Of a stretch of DNA of 64,000 bases, positions 52,927-61,771 are shown one piece after another (positions within the stretch are counted from its first letter, which is position 1; every line of letters begins with the position of its first letter). Position numbers and translations under genes: made by a program. This DNA is from JAMLHN01 sp035708745 (lineage in GTDB: Bacteria > Chloroflexota > Chloroflexia > Thermomicrobiales > UBA6265): contig DASTFJ010000250.1 of the NCBI GenBank assembly GCA_035708745.1, forward strand, positions 81,187 to 145,186. The letters run 5' to 3'. The notes under the pieces were generated by a model. That model made no database searches and was not told the origin of the DNA. It saw only the letters and a list, made by a program, of their open reading frames with translations.

Positions 52927-54885
52927 TTACGTCATGCGCGGCGCGCTCGGTCCACCCAACACCCGAGCGGTACCGGCAGGCGAATCTGCGGCTCGGCGAG
53001 AATGTTCCAATGCGTCGAAACCGAAAAGCACAGCCATACGGGCGGGTAGGCACAGTGCGATGTCCGAACCATCGCTTCGAAGGTAGCGCTCGATTTCGCC
53101 CGGCTCTGGCTTGGGATTCGCCGTGGACATCATGACGCTCCACTGGTTTGCTTCTACCGTGCATGCCAGCTCCAGCTCGCTTGACGGCATCGTGAGCTCA
53201 GCGCCAAAGTTCGCAATCAGGACACGATGTGAGCCATCGCGCCACCGGTGCAGCATCAGCGCCGCACCACCCAGCGGCTGCGCGTGGCTGAGCGATCGGT
53301 TCTGCACCGCGAACACGGGATCCCCGTGTCGAAGCTGGAGCAATCGCTGGTACAGCGCGTACGTGGCTCCGTGCTCATCGCGTTCTGACAGCCGAAGCAT
53401 AGAGGAGCGAAAGGTCTCCTCTGCCTGCGGATCGGGAATATGTCGCTGAGCGCGCTCGTCCGAAAACGCGCGGAACCCGGCGAACTCCTTCCGCCGGCCC
53501 TCGGTGACAAGCCGGCCCAATTCCTCATGATGATCGGTGAAAAAGCGGAACGGCGTCGATGCGGCGAATTCCTGGCCCATGAAGATCAGCGGCGTTTCTG
53601 GCGCCAGCAGAAGGACGCTCGATGCCACCAGAAACCGGTCGCGGTCGATCTCGTGATGGATCCGCTCGCCCAACGGGCGGTTGCCGATCTGGTCGTGATT
53701 CTGCAGGTTGAAGACGAACGCGCTCGCCGGTTCATCGGAGATCGGTGTCCCGCGCTTCCGCTTCCAGAAATCAGAAACGTCGCCCTGGTAGAAGAACCCA
53801 TCGTTCAGCGCCTTGGCAAGATCCTCGACCGAGCCCGAAAAGTCGACGTAGTAGCCCTCCCAGGCATTCGAAAGCAAGACCCACATCTCGTGGTGGAAAT
53901 CATCGGCCCAGACGGCATCGATTCCATAGCCGCCATCGGCCACCGGTGTGATCGTCCTCACTTCGTTGCGCGCATCCTCGGCAATGATCACCACATCCCG
54001 GTCGACCGCTGCGCGCACCCGCTGTTGCAGCTCGGCCAGGAGATGTGGTTCGCTGTCGTCGCGAATGGTATCGACGGCATCGAGTCGCAATCCGTCGAAG
54101 TGATAGTCCCGCACCCATTGGATCGCGTTGTCGATCGCAAAATCCCGTACGAACTGGGCGTTAGGACCGTCGTAGTTGAGCGCATCGCCCCACGGGGTGT
54201 GATGCCGGTCCGTGAAATAGTCCGCGCTGTAGCGCCGCAGGTAATTCCCATCCGGACCCAGGTGGTTATAGACCACATCGAGCAGGACACCCAATCCAAG
54301 CTGGTGCGCCCGATCGACGAGTCGCTGCAGATCGTTCGGATGGCCATAGGCGCGAGAGGGGGCATAAAGTGCGACCCCGTCGTATCCCCAATTCCAGCGG
54401 CCCGGAAAGTCAGCTACCGGCATCAACTCGATGACGCGCACTCCGAGCCGCACGATCGCTTCGAGCTGCCTGCTAAGCGCATCGAACGTACCTTCGGATG
54501 TATAGGCTCCCACATGAAGTTCGTAGATCGACAGATTCTCATTGCGCAGCCCCGGCCACGCATCGTCGGTCCAATCGAACGCGCCCAGATCGATCACCTC
54601 GGAAGGGCCATGCACCCCGAAGGGTTGAAAACGCGAGCGCGGATCCGGCGTACCGGGTGTCCCGTCTACACTGAATTGGTAGCGCGTGCCTGCGGTGGCA
54701 TCGCGAACCAGCGTGGAGTAGATGCCGCGCTCATTGCGTTCCATGGGATATCTGGTCACATCGTCGCCAGCTTCGACAAGCAGATCCATTCGCTCTGCGG
54801 CGGGCGCCCAAATGCCGAACTGGATGCCGTCAGACGTAATGTTGGCTCCAAGGGGTTGGTCTGCCTGATCTGAGGAAGTGCTCAT
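52927..54885 (-). CDS. treZ: Malto-oligosyltrehalose trehalohydrolase
   Basis: This 652-aa GH13 enzyme releases trehalose from the maltooligosyltrehalose made by TreY. An N-terminal carbohydrate-binding beta domain (GIQFGIWAPAAERMDLLVEA) precedes the barrel. Region I is DVVYNHLGPDGNY, region II FDGLRLDAVDTI (nucleophile Asp), region III VIIAEDARN (acid Glu) and region IV FNLQNHDQIGNR. The TreZ-type FMGQEFAASTPFRFFTDHHE segment follows. The ATG at 54885 lies four bases past the treY stop, so the two are co-translated; the longer frame to 55041 runs into treY. Confidence 0.95.
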   Translation of the reverse strand: MSTSSDQADQPLGANITSDGIQFGIWAPAAERMDLLVEAGDDVTRYPMERNERGIYSTLVRDATAGTRYQFSVDGTPGTPDPRSRFQPFGVHGPSEVIDLGAFDWTDDAWPGLRNENLSIYELHVGAYTSEGTFDALSRQLEAIVRLGVRVIELMPVADFPGRWNWGYDGVALYAPSRAYGHPNDLQRLVDRAHQLGLGVLLDVVYNHLGPDGNYLRRYSADYFTDRHHTPWGDALNYDGPNAQFVRDFAIDNAIQWVRDYHFDGLRLDAVDTIRDDSEPHLLAELQQRVRAAVDRDVVIIAEDARNEVRTITPVADGGYGIDAVWADDFHHEMWVLLSNAWEGYYVDFSGSVEDLAKALNDGFFYQGDVSDFWKRKRGTPISDEPASAFVFNLQNHDQIGNRPLGERIHHEIDRDRFLVASSVLLLAPETPLIFMGQEFAASTPFRFFTDHHEELGRLVTEGRRKEFAGFRAFSDERAQRHIPDPQAEETFRSSMLRLSERDEHGATYALYQRLLQLRHGDPVFAVQNRSLSHAQPLGGAALMLHRWRDGSHRVLIANFGAELTMPSSELELACTVEANQWSVMMSTANPKPEPGEIERYLRSDGSDIALCLPARMAVLFGFDALEHSRRAADSPAGTARVLGGPSAPRMT

Positions 54886-54889
54886 GAAC

Positions 54890-57800
54890 CTAACGAATTC
54901 CCTTCGGAGATCGACTGCCGACAGCCCGTTTCGGGGCGTTTCCAACGAGGGCAACTGGAAAGTTTTCGAGCAATGATTCGACGGCGATGGCGCGCTCTCC
55001 TTCGTGCACATCCGGCCGGAGCCGAGTCCCGGTAAATTCATTGACAGAGCGTTCGTCGGCTAGCGATTCGTCCAGCACGAGATACGTACCGCGCCAGATC
55101 TCGCCGATCGGTGCCTGGTCGGCGCGGTCGATGAGCTCACCGATCAGCCGCGGAACCACCACGATCGCCCACTGGTCACCCCACGATCGACGAAAGGCGA
55201 CCAGGTTTCCAGATCGTGGTCCACGGACCTCCAGCGAAACATAGTCGCCGCGCGCATAGAGGTCCGCGTGCGCCGTTCGATGCGCGAGCGCGCGCGCAGT
55301 GAGGTAGAGCTTGATTCGCCCACTTGGGAGATCGGCCAGTAATTCCCCGGCCAGCTCGAGGCTCGGAGCAGTTACCAGAAGCTCATCGAGAAGGGCATCT
55401 CGGTATTCGAAGTCGACCGGGCGCCGGTTGTCAGGATCGACCAGGCTCAGGTCCCAAAGTTCCGTTCCCTGATAGATGTCCGGCACCCCTGGCGCTGTCA
55501 GCTTGAGCAATTGCTGCGAAAGGGATGAAAACGCGCCGATCTGCATGAATTGCGGCATGAACCCTCGGAAGTCGTCCAGAAAGGTGTTATCCGAACCGGG
55601 GTCGAGCAGCGCGGCCACGAAGTCGGATAACGCGGCTTCATACCTCTCGTCGGGATTGATCCAGCTCGTGTGCGTCTGCCCTTCGCGGGCGGCTTTGATC
55701 ATGTATTTGGTCACGCGCTCCCGCAACGACGCATCGGCAGCCCGATCGTCGAACGGCCAGATACCGACCAGTGTCTGATAGAAGTGAAATTCGTCATTGC
55801 GGTCTGGAGCAGCCCGGCCCTGTATCCGTGATTTGTGCCGCCGGTTCAAGCGGGACCAGCGGTTGACTGCGGCTCGCCATTCGCGCGGCAGCTCCGTCAA
55901 TGCGCTGATGCGGGTACGGGCGTCTTCACTACGCTTGGTGTCGTGCGTCGACGAGGCCAGCAGCGCATTCGGCCACCGCTGCGAACGCGCGACGGCATCG
56001 CGATGAAACTCCTCCACCGACGTGCCGAATGCCGCCGGATCGCTCCCCACTTCGTTGAGCGAGAGGAGCCGGTTGTAGCGGTAAAAAGCCGTGTCCTCCA
56101 CCCCCTTGGCCATGACCGGACCGGTCAGCTGTTGGAATTTCATGACGAACCGGCTGATCGCCGCGCCTTCTTCGTCCGATGCGTCCTCCGGGATTCGAAG
56201 TTGCAGCACTTCGCGAATGAACTCGAAGACGCCGGGATCGGACCCGGGATTGCGCCGCAGCGCCTGATCGACCGCCTGATCGATCGATCGCCGCTCCCGT
56301 GGATCGACCGGCTCGCCGCCAGCGGTGAGGTACGTCCGATAGATCGGAAAACAGGCGATGATCTCGCGCAGCGCATCCCGCAAATTGTTCAGCGTGTAAT
56401 CTCGCGTGCGCCGGTTTTGCTCGGTCAGCCGGTCGAGCGCGCGGGCAAGGACATTGACCTCGCTCACCAGCGCCACCTGCATGATTCGCATCTTCATCGC
56501 ATAGATGAGGTCGTCGACGGAGGTGCGGTCACCCGCGATTCGGGCGTAGATCTCATCGAAGATGCGCCGGTTGCCCGGCTGGACGAATAAACCGGTTACG
56601 ATACGAGCGAACTCGTAGCCAACCGTTCCCGCCACCGGCCAGTCGGCTGGCAGCTGCTCCCCCGCTTCGAGAATCTTTTCGACCACCAGGTAAAGCGGAT
56701 CGATAACGAGCCGGTTCTGCCAGAGCTCGTCCAGCTCTGCCTGCCATTCTTTCCAGGTCGATTCGTCCAGCGGCTTCGAGCGCCGCGACTCGATTGTCGT
56801 GCGAACCTGGGCGAGAAAAGCCGCCTTCTGCAGCGCATGGAGGTATCCGGCCGGATTCCAGAGCCCATCCAGGTGATCGATCCGCACGCCGGTCACCGAA
56901 CCCTCCCCGATTAATGAAAGGAGCAACTGGCTGGTCGTCTCGAAAACGATCGGCACTTCCTGTCGGATTGCGGCCAGTTCGTTGATAGCGAAAAAGCGCC
57001 GGTAGTTGATTTCCTCCGCGGCCACGCGCCAAAACGCCAGCCGGTACGATTGCGCGTCCAGCAATGCCTCGAGCTCGTCGTAGGAAGCCGCGTCACCGGC
57101 GAAGCCATTGACCCGCTCCAGCACCCGGGCGAGGGCATCCCGCATCGGTGCTTCCGCGGCGATCAGGACAGCGAGCCGGTGCTTGCCCAAGAGCTGTTCG
57201 CGCCGCCGATCCGCCAGCTTCTCCGGATCGGTTTCCTCGTTCGGCACGAGCCGCTCGAAGGCGGCGATGATGCTTTCCAACTCCAGCAGGGCGATATCGT
57301 TCGGCTGATACGCATCCTGAACGGCGACGAGCATTCGCCGCAGGAGAAGTGGATACGTCGGCGGGGCGATCGGAAACGGCGTCTCGTAGTAGTCGACTCG
57401 AAAGGCTCCGTCACCGAACGCGAGGCGGAGTTCGCCGCACTCGAGCACTCTGCCGAATTGATCTCCGAGGATCGGCACCAGCACCTGGTCCCGCAGCTCG
57501 CGCTTGAGCGGCAACCAATCGATATCGAAATAGGAGGCGAATTCTGACGCCCGGCCATTCTCGAGCACGTCCTGCCACCAGGGGTTCGCCCCTCCGCCGA
57601 TGCCCATATGATTGGGCACGAAATCCAGGACCAAACTCATTCCATGCGCATCGAGCGCAGCAACCAGCGCATCGAACCCCGCGCGTCCGCCCAGTTCCTC
57701 GTCGATTCGATTGAAATCGACGACGTCATAGCCGTGCATGCTGCCGCTGGTCGACGCCCAAACCGGAGAGGCGTAGAGATGAGAAACCCCGAGCCGCGCC

Positions 57801-57940
57801 AGATACGGCACGATCTCGCGCGCGGCGGCGAACGGAAACTCCGCGTGAAGCTGCAGCCGGTATGTTGCGCGCGGCGCGGGTGACGGGGTTTGCAGGATAC
57901 GTGTCGCAAGCGCGCGATCACGCCGAGTCAGTCCAGCCAC
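54890..57940 (-). CDS. treY: Malto-oligosyltrehalose synthase
   Basis: At 1016 aa this is longer than many TreY proteins. It isomerises the reducing-end alpha-1,4 bond of maltodextrin to alpha,alpha-1,1. Motifs are ATYRLQLHAEFPFAAAREIV at the start, then LYASPVWASTSGSMHGYDVV, DFVPNHMGIGG (region I), GVRIDHLDGLWNP (region II), LVVEKILEAGEQLP (region III), GTVGYEF, and SSTHDTKRSEDARTRI (region IV). The start is a GTG at 57940. Directly followed by treZ; glgX diverges on the other side, giving a complete glycogen-to-trehalose set. Confidence 0.95.
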   Translation of the reverse strand: MAGLTRRDRALATRILQTPSPAPRATYRLQLHAEFPFAAAREIVPYLARLGVSHLYASPVWASTSGSMHGYDVVDFNRIDEELGGRAGFDALVAALDAHGMSLVLDFVPNHMGIGGGANPWWQDVLENGRASEFASYFDIDWLPLKRELRDQVLVPILGDQFGRVLECGELRLAFGDGAFRVDYYETPFPIAPPTYPLLLRRMLVAVQDAYQPNDIALLELESIIAAFERLVPNEETDPEKLADRRREQLLGKHRLAVLIAAEAPMRDALARVLERVNGFAGDAASYDELEALLDAQSYRLAFWRVAAEEINYRRFFAINELAAIRQEVPIVFETTSQLLLSLIGEGSVTGVRIDHLDGLWNPAGYLHALQKAAFLAQVRTTIESRRSKPLDESTWKEWQAELDELWQNRLVIDPLYLVVEKILEAGEQLPADWPVAGTVGYEFARIVTGLFVQPGNRRIFDEIYARIAGDRTSVDDLIYAMKMRIMQVALVSEVNVLARALDRLTEQNRRTRDYTLNNLRDALREIIACFPIYRTYLTAGGEPVDPRERRSIDQAVDQALRRNPGSDPGVFEFIREVLQLRIPEDASDEEGAAISRFVMKFQQLTGPVMAKGVEDTAFYRYNRLLSLNEVGSDPAAFGTSVEEFHRDAVARSQRWPNALLASSTHDTKRSEDARTRISALTELPREWRAAVNRWSRLNRRHKSRIQGRAAPDRNDEFHFYQTLVGIWPFDDRAADASLRERVTKYMIKAAREGQTHTSWINPDERYEAALSDFVAALLDPGSDNTFLDDFRGFMPQFMQIGAFSSLSQQLLKLTAPGVPDIYQGTELWDLSLVDPDNRRPVDFEYRDALLDELLVTAPSLELAGELLADLPSGRIKLYLTARALAHRTAHADLYARGDYVSLEVRGPRSGNLVAFRRSWGDQWAIVVVPRLIGELIDRADQAPIGEIWRGTYLVLDESLADERSVNEFTGTRLRPDVHEGERAIAVESLLENFPVALVGNAPKRAVGSRSPKGIR

Positions 57941-58005
57941 GTGTCGTTATTCGATCCGAATGGAAGCGCGGAGCGCTCGAAAAACGATGATCGACAAGAA
58001 CCGGC

Positions 58006-58050
58006 GTACTATCGGAGTACAAGCTGACCGGCAAGCGACGAGCGCTTGCC
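58006..58050. promoter_or_regulatory. Two dyads in the treY-glgX divergent control region
   Basis: GTACT-ATCGG-AGTAC (58006-58020) and GGCAAGCG-ACGAG-CGCTTGCC (58030-58050, perfect 8-bp arms) lie in the 231-bp gap between the divergent treY and glgX starts. The second resembles sugar-regulator (LacI-type) half-sites of the AGCGCTT kind. They are good candidates for shared control of both transcripts. Confidence 0.45.
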
Positions 58051-58171
58051 CGCACAGACGGTTCCTAACGTCTGGACAACCTTAGTTCAGGCGTTGACCG
58101 CTGACTGTTTTCCGAGAGGTCCGGGCTGGCATCCTGTCCGTTACCTCCGTCGTACCCCTGGAAGCGTCTCG

Positions 58172-60412
58172 ATGCCGAACAAAACCGATTCTCGTCAGGA
58201 CACAGTGCTTCCCGGCGTTCCGTACCCACTGGGCGCCACCCTCGACGAATCCGGCACCAACTTTGCGCTCTTCAGCGAACACGCCACCGCCGTGACCCTT
58301 TGCCTCTTCGATGACGACGGCTCGGAGCGCCAATTTCCGCTCACCGAGGTAACCGCTCACGTCTGGCACGGGTACCTCCCAGGGGTCGCTCCTGGACAGC
58401 TCTATGGTTACCGCGTGGATGGTCCTTATGCGCCCGATGAGGGGCATCGATTCAATGCGGCCAAGCTGCTGGTCGATCCCTATGCCAAGGCGTTGTCAGG
58501 TGAGGTGAATTGGGACGCTCCGGTCTTTGGCTACGCCGTCACCGGGAAGCCCGACGCCGATTTGACCCCCGACGAGGAGGACAGCTCCTGGGGTATGCCG
58601 AAATCGCTGGTCGTCGATCCCACGTTCGATTGGGGCGACACGCGGCCACCCGCCACGCCACTGCACCGCTCGGTTATCTATGAGATGCACGTCAAAGGAT
58701 TTACCGAGCTCCATCCCGAAGTCGATCCGGAGATGCGAGGCACCTATGCGGGTGTGGCCCACCCGGCTGCTATCGCCCACTTGCAGCAACTGGGGGTGAC
58801 GGCGGTCGAGCTCCTCCCGGTTCATGCTTTTCTGACCGGCAAGCACCTGGTCGATAAGGGGCTCACGAACTATTGGGGTTACAACACTCTCAACTTCTTC
58901 GCTCCGGAAGCTCGGTACAGCGGCAGCGGGGACCGCGGGGATCAGGTTCGCGAATTCAAGGAGATGGTCAAGGCACTGCATCGGGTGGGTATCGAGGTCA
59001 TTCTCGATGTCGTTTACAACCACACCGCCGAGGGAAGCGAGCTCGGTCCGACGCTCTCCTTTCGCGGCATCGACAACGCCGCCTACTATCGTTTGGTCGA
59101 GGACGACCCCCGCTTCTACATGGATTACACCGGCACCGGCAATACGCTCGACGCGCACAATCCGCAGACCCTTCAGCTCATCATGGACTCGCTACGTTAC
59201 TGGGTGCTCGAAATGCACGTCGATGGCTTCCGCTTCGATCTGGCATCCGCGCTGGCCCGCGAGCTCTACGATGTCGACCGGCTCTCGGCTTTTTTCGACA
59301 TCATCCATCAGGATCCGGTAGTGTCTCAGGTCAAGCTCATCGCCGAGCCCTGGGATATCGGCGAAGGCGGTTATCAGGTCGGCCAGTTTCCCGTGTTATG
59401 GGCGGAATGGAATGGCCGCTACCGCGATGCCGTGCGCGGATTCTGGCGCGGCGATGAGCGTCACGCCGCCGAGATCGCCTATCGACTCTCCGGTTCGTCC
59501 GATCTCTACCAGCACGACGGCCGGCGTCCTTACGCCAGCATCAACTTCATCACCGCGCATGACGGGTTCACGCTGGCCGATCTGGTCTCGTACGAGCACA
59601 AGCACAACGAAGCCAACGGCGAGAACAACCGCGACGGTGCGGACGACAACCTCTCGATGAATTTCGGTCATGAGGGACCGACGGACGACCCCGCGATCCG
59701 CTGTTTGCGTGCCCGTCAGCAGCGTACGATGCTGGCCACCCTCCTGCTTTCCCAGGGCGTACCGATGATCACGTCGGGCGATGAAATCGGCCGCACCCAG
59801 CAGGGCAACAACAACGCCTATTGCCAGGACAACGAGCTCAGCTGGCTCCACTGGGACCTCGACGAGGAGAAGGAACAGCTGCTGGCATTCACCCGCGCGT
59901 TGATCGAGCTGCGGCGTGAGCACCCCAGCCTGCGCCGTCCAAAGTTCTTTCAGGATCGCCAGATCCGCGGCCAGGAGATCCGGGATCTCCTCTGGTACGC
60001 GCCGAACGGCTCCGAAATGTCCGATGAGCAATGGCAAAACGACTGGGTCCGCTCATTCGCGGTACAACTCACGGGCGGCGCCCTCGATGTGCTGGACGAA
60101 CAGGGAGAACCCCTACAGGACGACACCATCCTCTTGCTGCTGAATGCGCACGACCAGCCGGTGTCGTTCACGCTGCCAGCCGCGCCGATTATGGTCATAG
60201 ACGGCGAGGTTCGAGAACCCTCCGCGGACTCCTCGAGAGCGTGGGATCTGATCCTCGACACGGCTGCGCCGGAGCAAGAGAATGATGCCGCGGTGCTTTC
60301 GCCCGGAGATGCCTACGATGTCGATTCGAGAACCGTGTCGGTGTTCCGATGGCAAGCGCCCACTGGTGATGATCAGAGAGCGAAGTCGACGAAGAGCCGA
60401 AAGAAATCCTGA
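58172..60412 (+). CDS. glgX: Glycogen debranching enzyme GlgX / isoamylase type (TreX)
   Basis: This 746-aa GH13_11 enzyme hydrolyses alpha-1,6 branches to feed TreY. A CBM48 beta domain (YPLGATLDESGTNFALFSEH) is followed by the barrel: VELLPVHAFLTGKHLVDKGL, then NYWGYNTLNFFAPEARYSG; region I DVVYNHTAEGSELGP; region II VDGFRFDLASALAR (nucleophile Asp); region III LIAEPWDIGEGGYQ (Glu); region IV ITAHDGFTLADLVSYEHKHN. The ATG at 58172 starts the homologous part; the frame is open to 58046. Divergent from treYZ. Confidence 0.95.
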   Translation: MPNKTDSRQDTVLPGVPYPLGATLDESGTNFALFSEHATAVTLCLFDDDGSERQFPLTEVTAHVWHGYLPGVAPGQLYGYRVDGPYAPDEGHRFNAAKLLVDPYAKALSGEVNWDAPVFGYAVTGKPDADLTPDEEDSSWGMPKSLVVDPTFDWGDTRPPATPLHRSVIYEMHVKGFTELHPEVDPEMRGTYAGVAHPAAIAHLQQLGVTAVELLPVHAFLTGKHLVDKGLTNYWGYNTLNFFAPEARYSGSGDRGDQVREFKEMVKALHRVGIEVILDVVYNHTAEGSELGPTLSFRGIDNAAYYRLVEDDPRFYMDYTGTGNTLDAHNPQTLQLIMDSLRYWVLEMHVDGFRFDLASALARELYDVDRLSAFFDIIHQDPVVSQVKLIAEPWDIGEGGYQVGQFPVLWAEWNGRYRDAVRGFWRGDERHAAEIAYRLSGSSDLYQHDGRRPYASINFITAHDGFTLADLVSYEHKHNEANGENNRDGADDNLSMNFGHEGPTDDPAIRCLRARQQRTMLATLLLSQGVPMITSGDEIGRTQQGNNNAYCQDNELSWLHWDLDEEKEQLLAFTRALIELRREHPSLRRPKFFQDRQIRGQEIRDLLWYAPNGSEMSDEQWQNDWVRSFAVQLTGGALDVLDEQGEPLQDDTILLLLNAHDQPVSFTLPAAPIMVIDGEVREPSADSSRAWDLILDTAAPEQENDAAVLSPGDAYDVDSRTVSVFRWQAPTGDDQRAKSTKSRKKS

Positions 60413-60432
60413 GCAACAGCAATACAAGTGCA

Positions 60433-60458
60433 CTGGGCCGCGCCCGGATGCGGCCCAG
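60433..60458. terminator. Terminator-like hairpin between convergent glgX and the cyanophycinase-like gene
   Basis: CTGGGCCGC, an 8-nt loop, and the exact complement GCGGCCCAG lie 20 bp past the glgX stop and 22 bp from the stop of the opposing gene. There is no T-run, but the position suits a two-way terminator. Confidence 0.6.
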
Positions 60459-60479
60459 CGTTGGAGTTCCGCTATTCGC

Positions 60480-61013
60480 CTACATCTCGACGGCGGCGAA
60501 GCCGGATGGCGATTCGCTTTGGCGCGCGAGCAAATGGGCTCCGGCCTTCGTCGTAGCGATGACGCAACCAGTGTGTTGGCGCCGTTGAATCGTTTGCAAC
60601 GCCCGGGTGCCGTCGAGCAGCTGCATCAGCTCAGCTCGGTGACTTCCCGTGATCAGCACACCGGTCGCCTGCGCCAGCAGCGCGGCGGCGTTATCGTCGT
60701 TCGCGTGGTCTCGAGTGGCGATATGGAGGACCTGCACCAATCCAGCGCCCAACGCGACCAGGCTGCGCGCGTAGCGCCTCCCGCAATCCAGCGGATCATG
60801 CGCGGTTGCCGGGACGATGACAACACGACCCAGACTTCCGCCCGACTGGGTCACGAACAGCCGAAGGGTGCGCTCGGTCGCCGGCGTTATCGGGGAGTCA
60901 CCTCCCTCGATCAGCAGGAGTTCCCGCTTTTCCACCTTGGGCGGTTCGATGCCAGGAATCAGGTCATTCCACCCAATCTCGAAAGAAGACGCTCCAGTTC
61001 CGTGCACGCTCAT
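60480..61013 (-). CDS. Cyanophycinase-like (peptidase S51 fold) protein without catalytic serine
   Basis: The 177-aa protein matches the first two-thirds of cyanophycinase: LLIEGGDSPITPATERTLRL, VIVPATAHDPLDCGRRYARS, LGAGLVQVLHIATRDHAND, LLAQATGVLITGSHRAELMQ and LLDGTRALQTIQRRQ. Where the family has TGGDQ it reads TGSHR. At the nucleophile, normally G-T-S-A-G-A, it reads ATTKAGAHLL, so Ser is Lys. The protein stops soon after. It is probably not a peptidase; it may bind a ligand or be a decaying gene. Start ATG at 61013. The divergent gap 61014-61387 holds no gene or clear repeat. Confidence 0.7.
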   Translation of the reverse strand: MSVHGTGASSFEIGWNDLIPGIEPPKVEKRELLLIEGGDSPITPATERTLRLFVTQSGGSLGRVVIVPATAHDPLDCGRRYARSLVALGAGLVQVLHIATRDHANDDNAAALLAQATGVLITGSHRAELMQLLDGTRALQTIQRRQHTGCVIATTKAGAHLLARQSESPSGFAAVEM

Positions 61014-61387
61014 GATTCCACTGTCCTTTGGTACCAGATGACCTACATGCAGCATAGTCGAGCCGAACGATCGCTGGAAGAGCATTTGCCGAGTAGGCGA
61101 CTATTGCTCTTTCTCCCAACCACCAAGAGGCCCGGAATACCAGTCAGCGGCGAGCCAATTCAGTCGATCGGCGTTCAGCGTGTTGCAACATCGAGTCCCA
61201 TAACGGTCAGGCGCCACGATCTATCGATGAAGGTGACGGGATCTCCGCCGGTACCGACTCCAAATACACATGTCTTGGCGGAGAACGTTTCGGATGACCG
61301 GCCGGGACCCCCCTGCAATCCAGGCTCGAGCATGACTTCGGTACTATCCTCGTACCAATATGTGAAGCACCTCGTCCAGCACAGAAT

Positions 61388-61717
61388 GTGAGGAAGCTCT
61401 TGTCGTCCGCTGTTCCCATCACCGATCGACCGGATGCCATGGCCACCGTTCAGGTCGACAACGATCGATGCATCGTCACCGAATGGCGCTTTCCGCCCGG
61501 CGGACACACCGGCTGGCACCGGCATCAAATGGATTATGTCGTAGTGCCGATGACCACCGGCGAGCTGCTCATCGACAGCGGCGAAGCGCAGGCGCCGAGC
61601 CCACTCATCGCGGGACAGGCATATGCTCGGCAACAAGGAGTCGAGCATGACGTTATCAATGACAATCCATTCGAATTCGTCTTCATCGAAATCGAGATGA
61701 AGGACCCGAATTCTTGA
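61388..61717 (+). CDS. Cupin domain protein
   Basis: This 109-aa single-cupin protein shows the first cupin motif as FPPGGHTGWHRHQMDYVVVP (metal-type His residues) and the second as GVEHDVINDNPFEFVFIEIE. It could bind a metal and act as a small dioxygenase, isomerase or sensor; nothing fixes the reaction. The start is a GTG at 61388 (an internal ATG at 61439 is possible). It is 54 bp upstream of the aminotransferase gene and probably co-transcribed with it. Confidence 0.85.
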   Translation: MRKLLSSAVPITDRPDAMATVQVDNDRCIVTEWRFPPGGHTGWHRHQMDYVVVPMTTGELLIDSGEAQAPSPLIAGQAYARQQGVEHDVINDNPFEFVFIEIEMKDPNS

Positions 61718-61771
61718 ATCGTTCACGACGATCGGTCGCATCGTGACTCACTCGACGAAGAGGCAGGCTCC

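Noticed and set aside
53440..54873. Plus-strand frame of 477 codons opposite treZ
   Set aside because: Shadow of treZ, whose four GH13 regions are intact on the minus strand.
58033..58050. Second tRNA-like fragment upstream of glgX sharing GACGAGCGCTTGC with the tRNA copy at 52.8 kb
   Set aside because: Only 13 bases match, and the surrounding T-arm is missing; it is better explained as part of a dyad.
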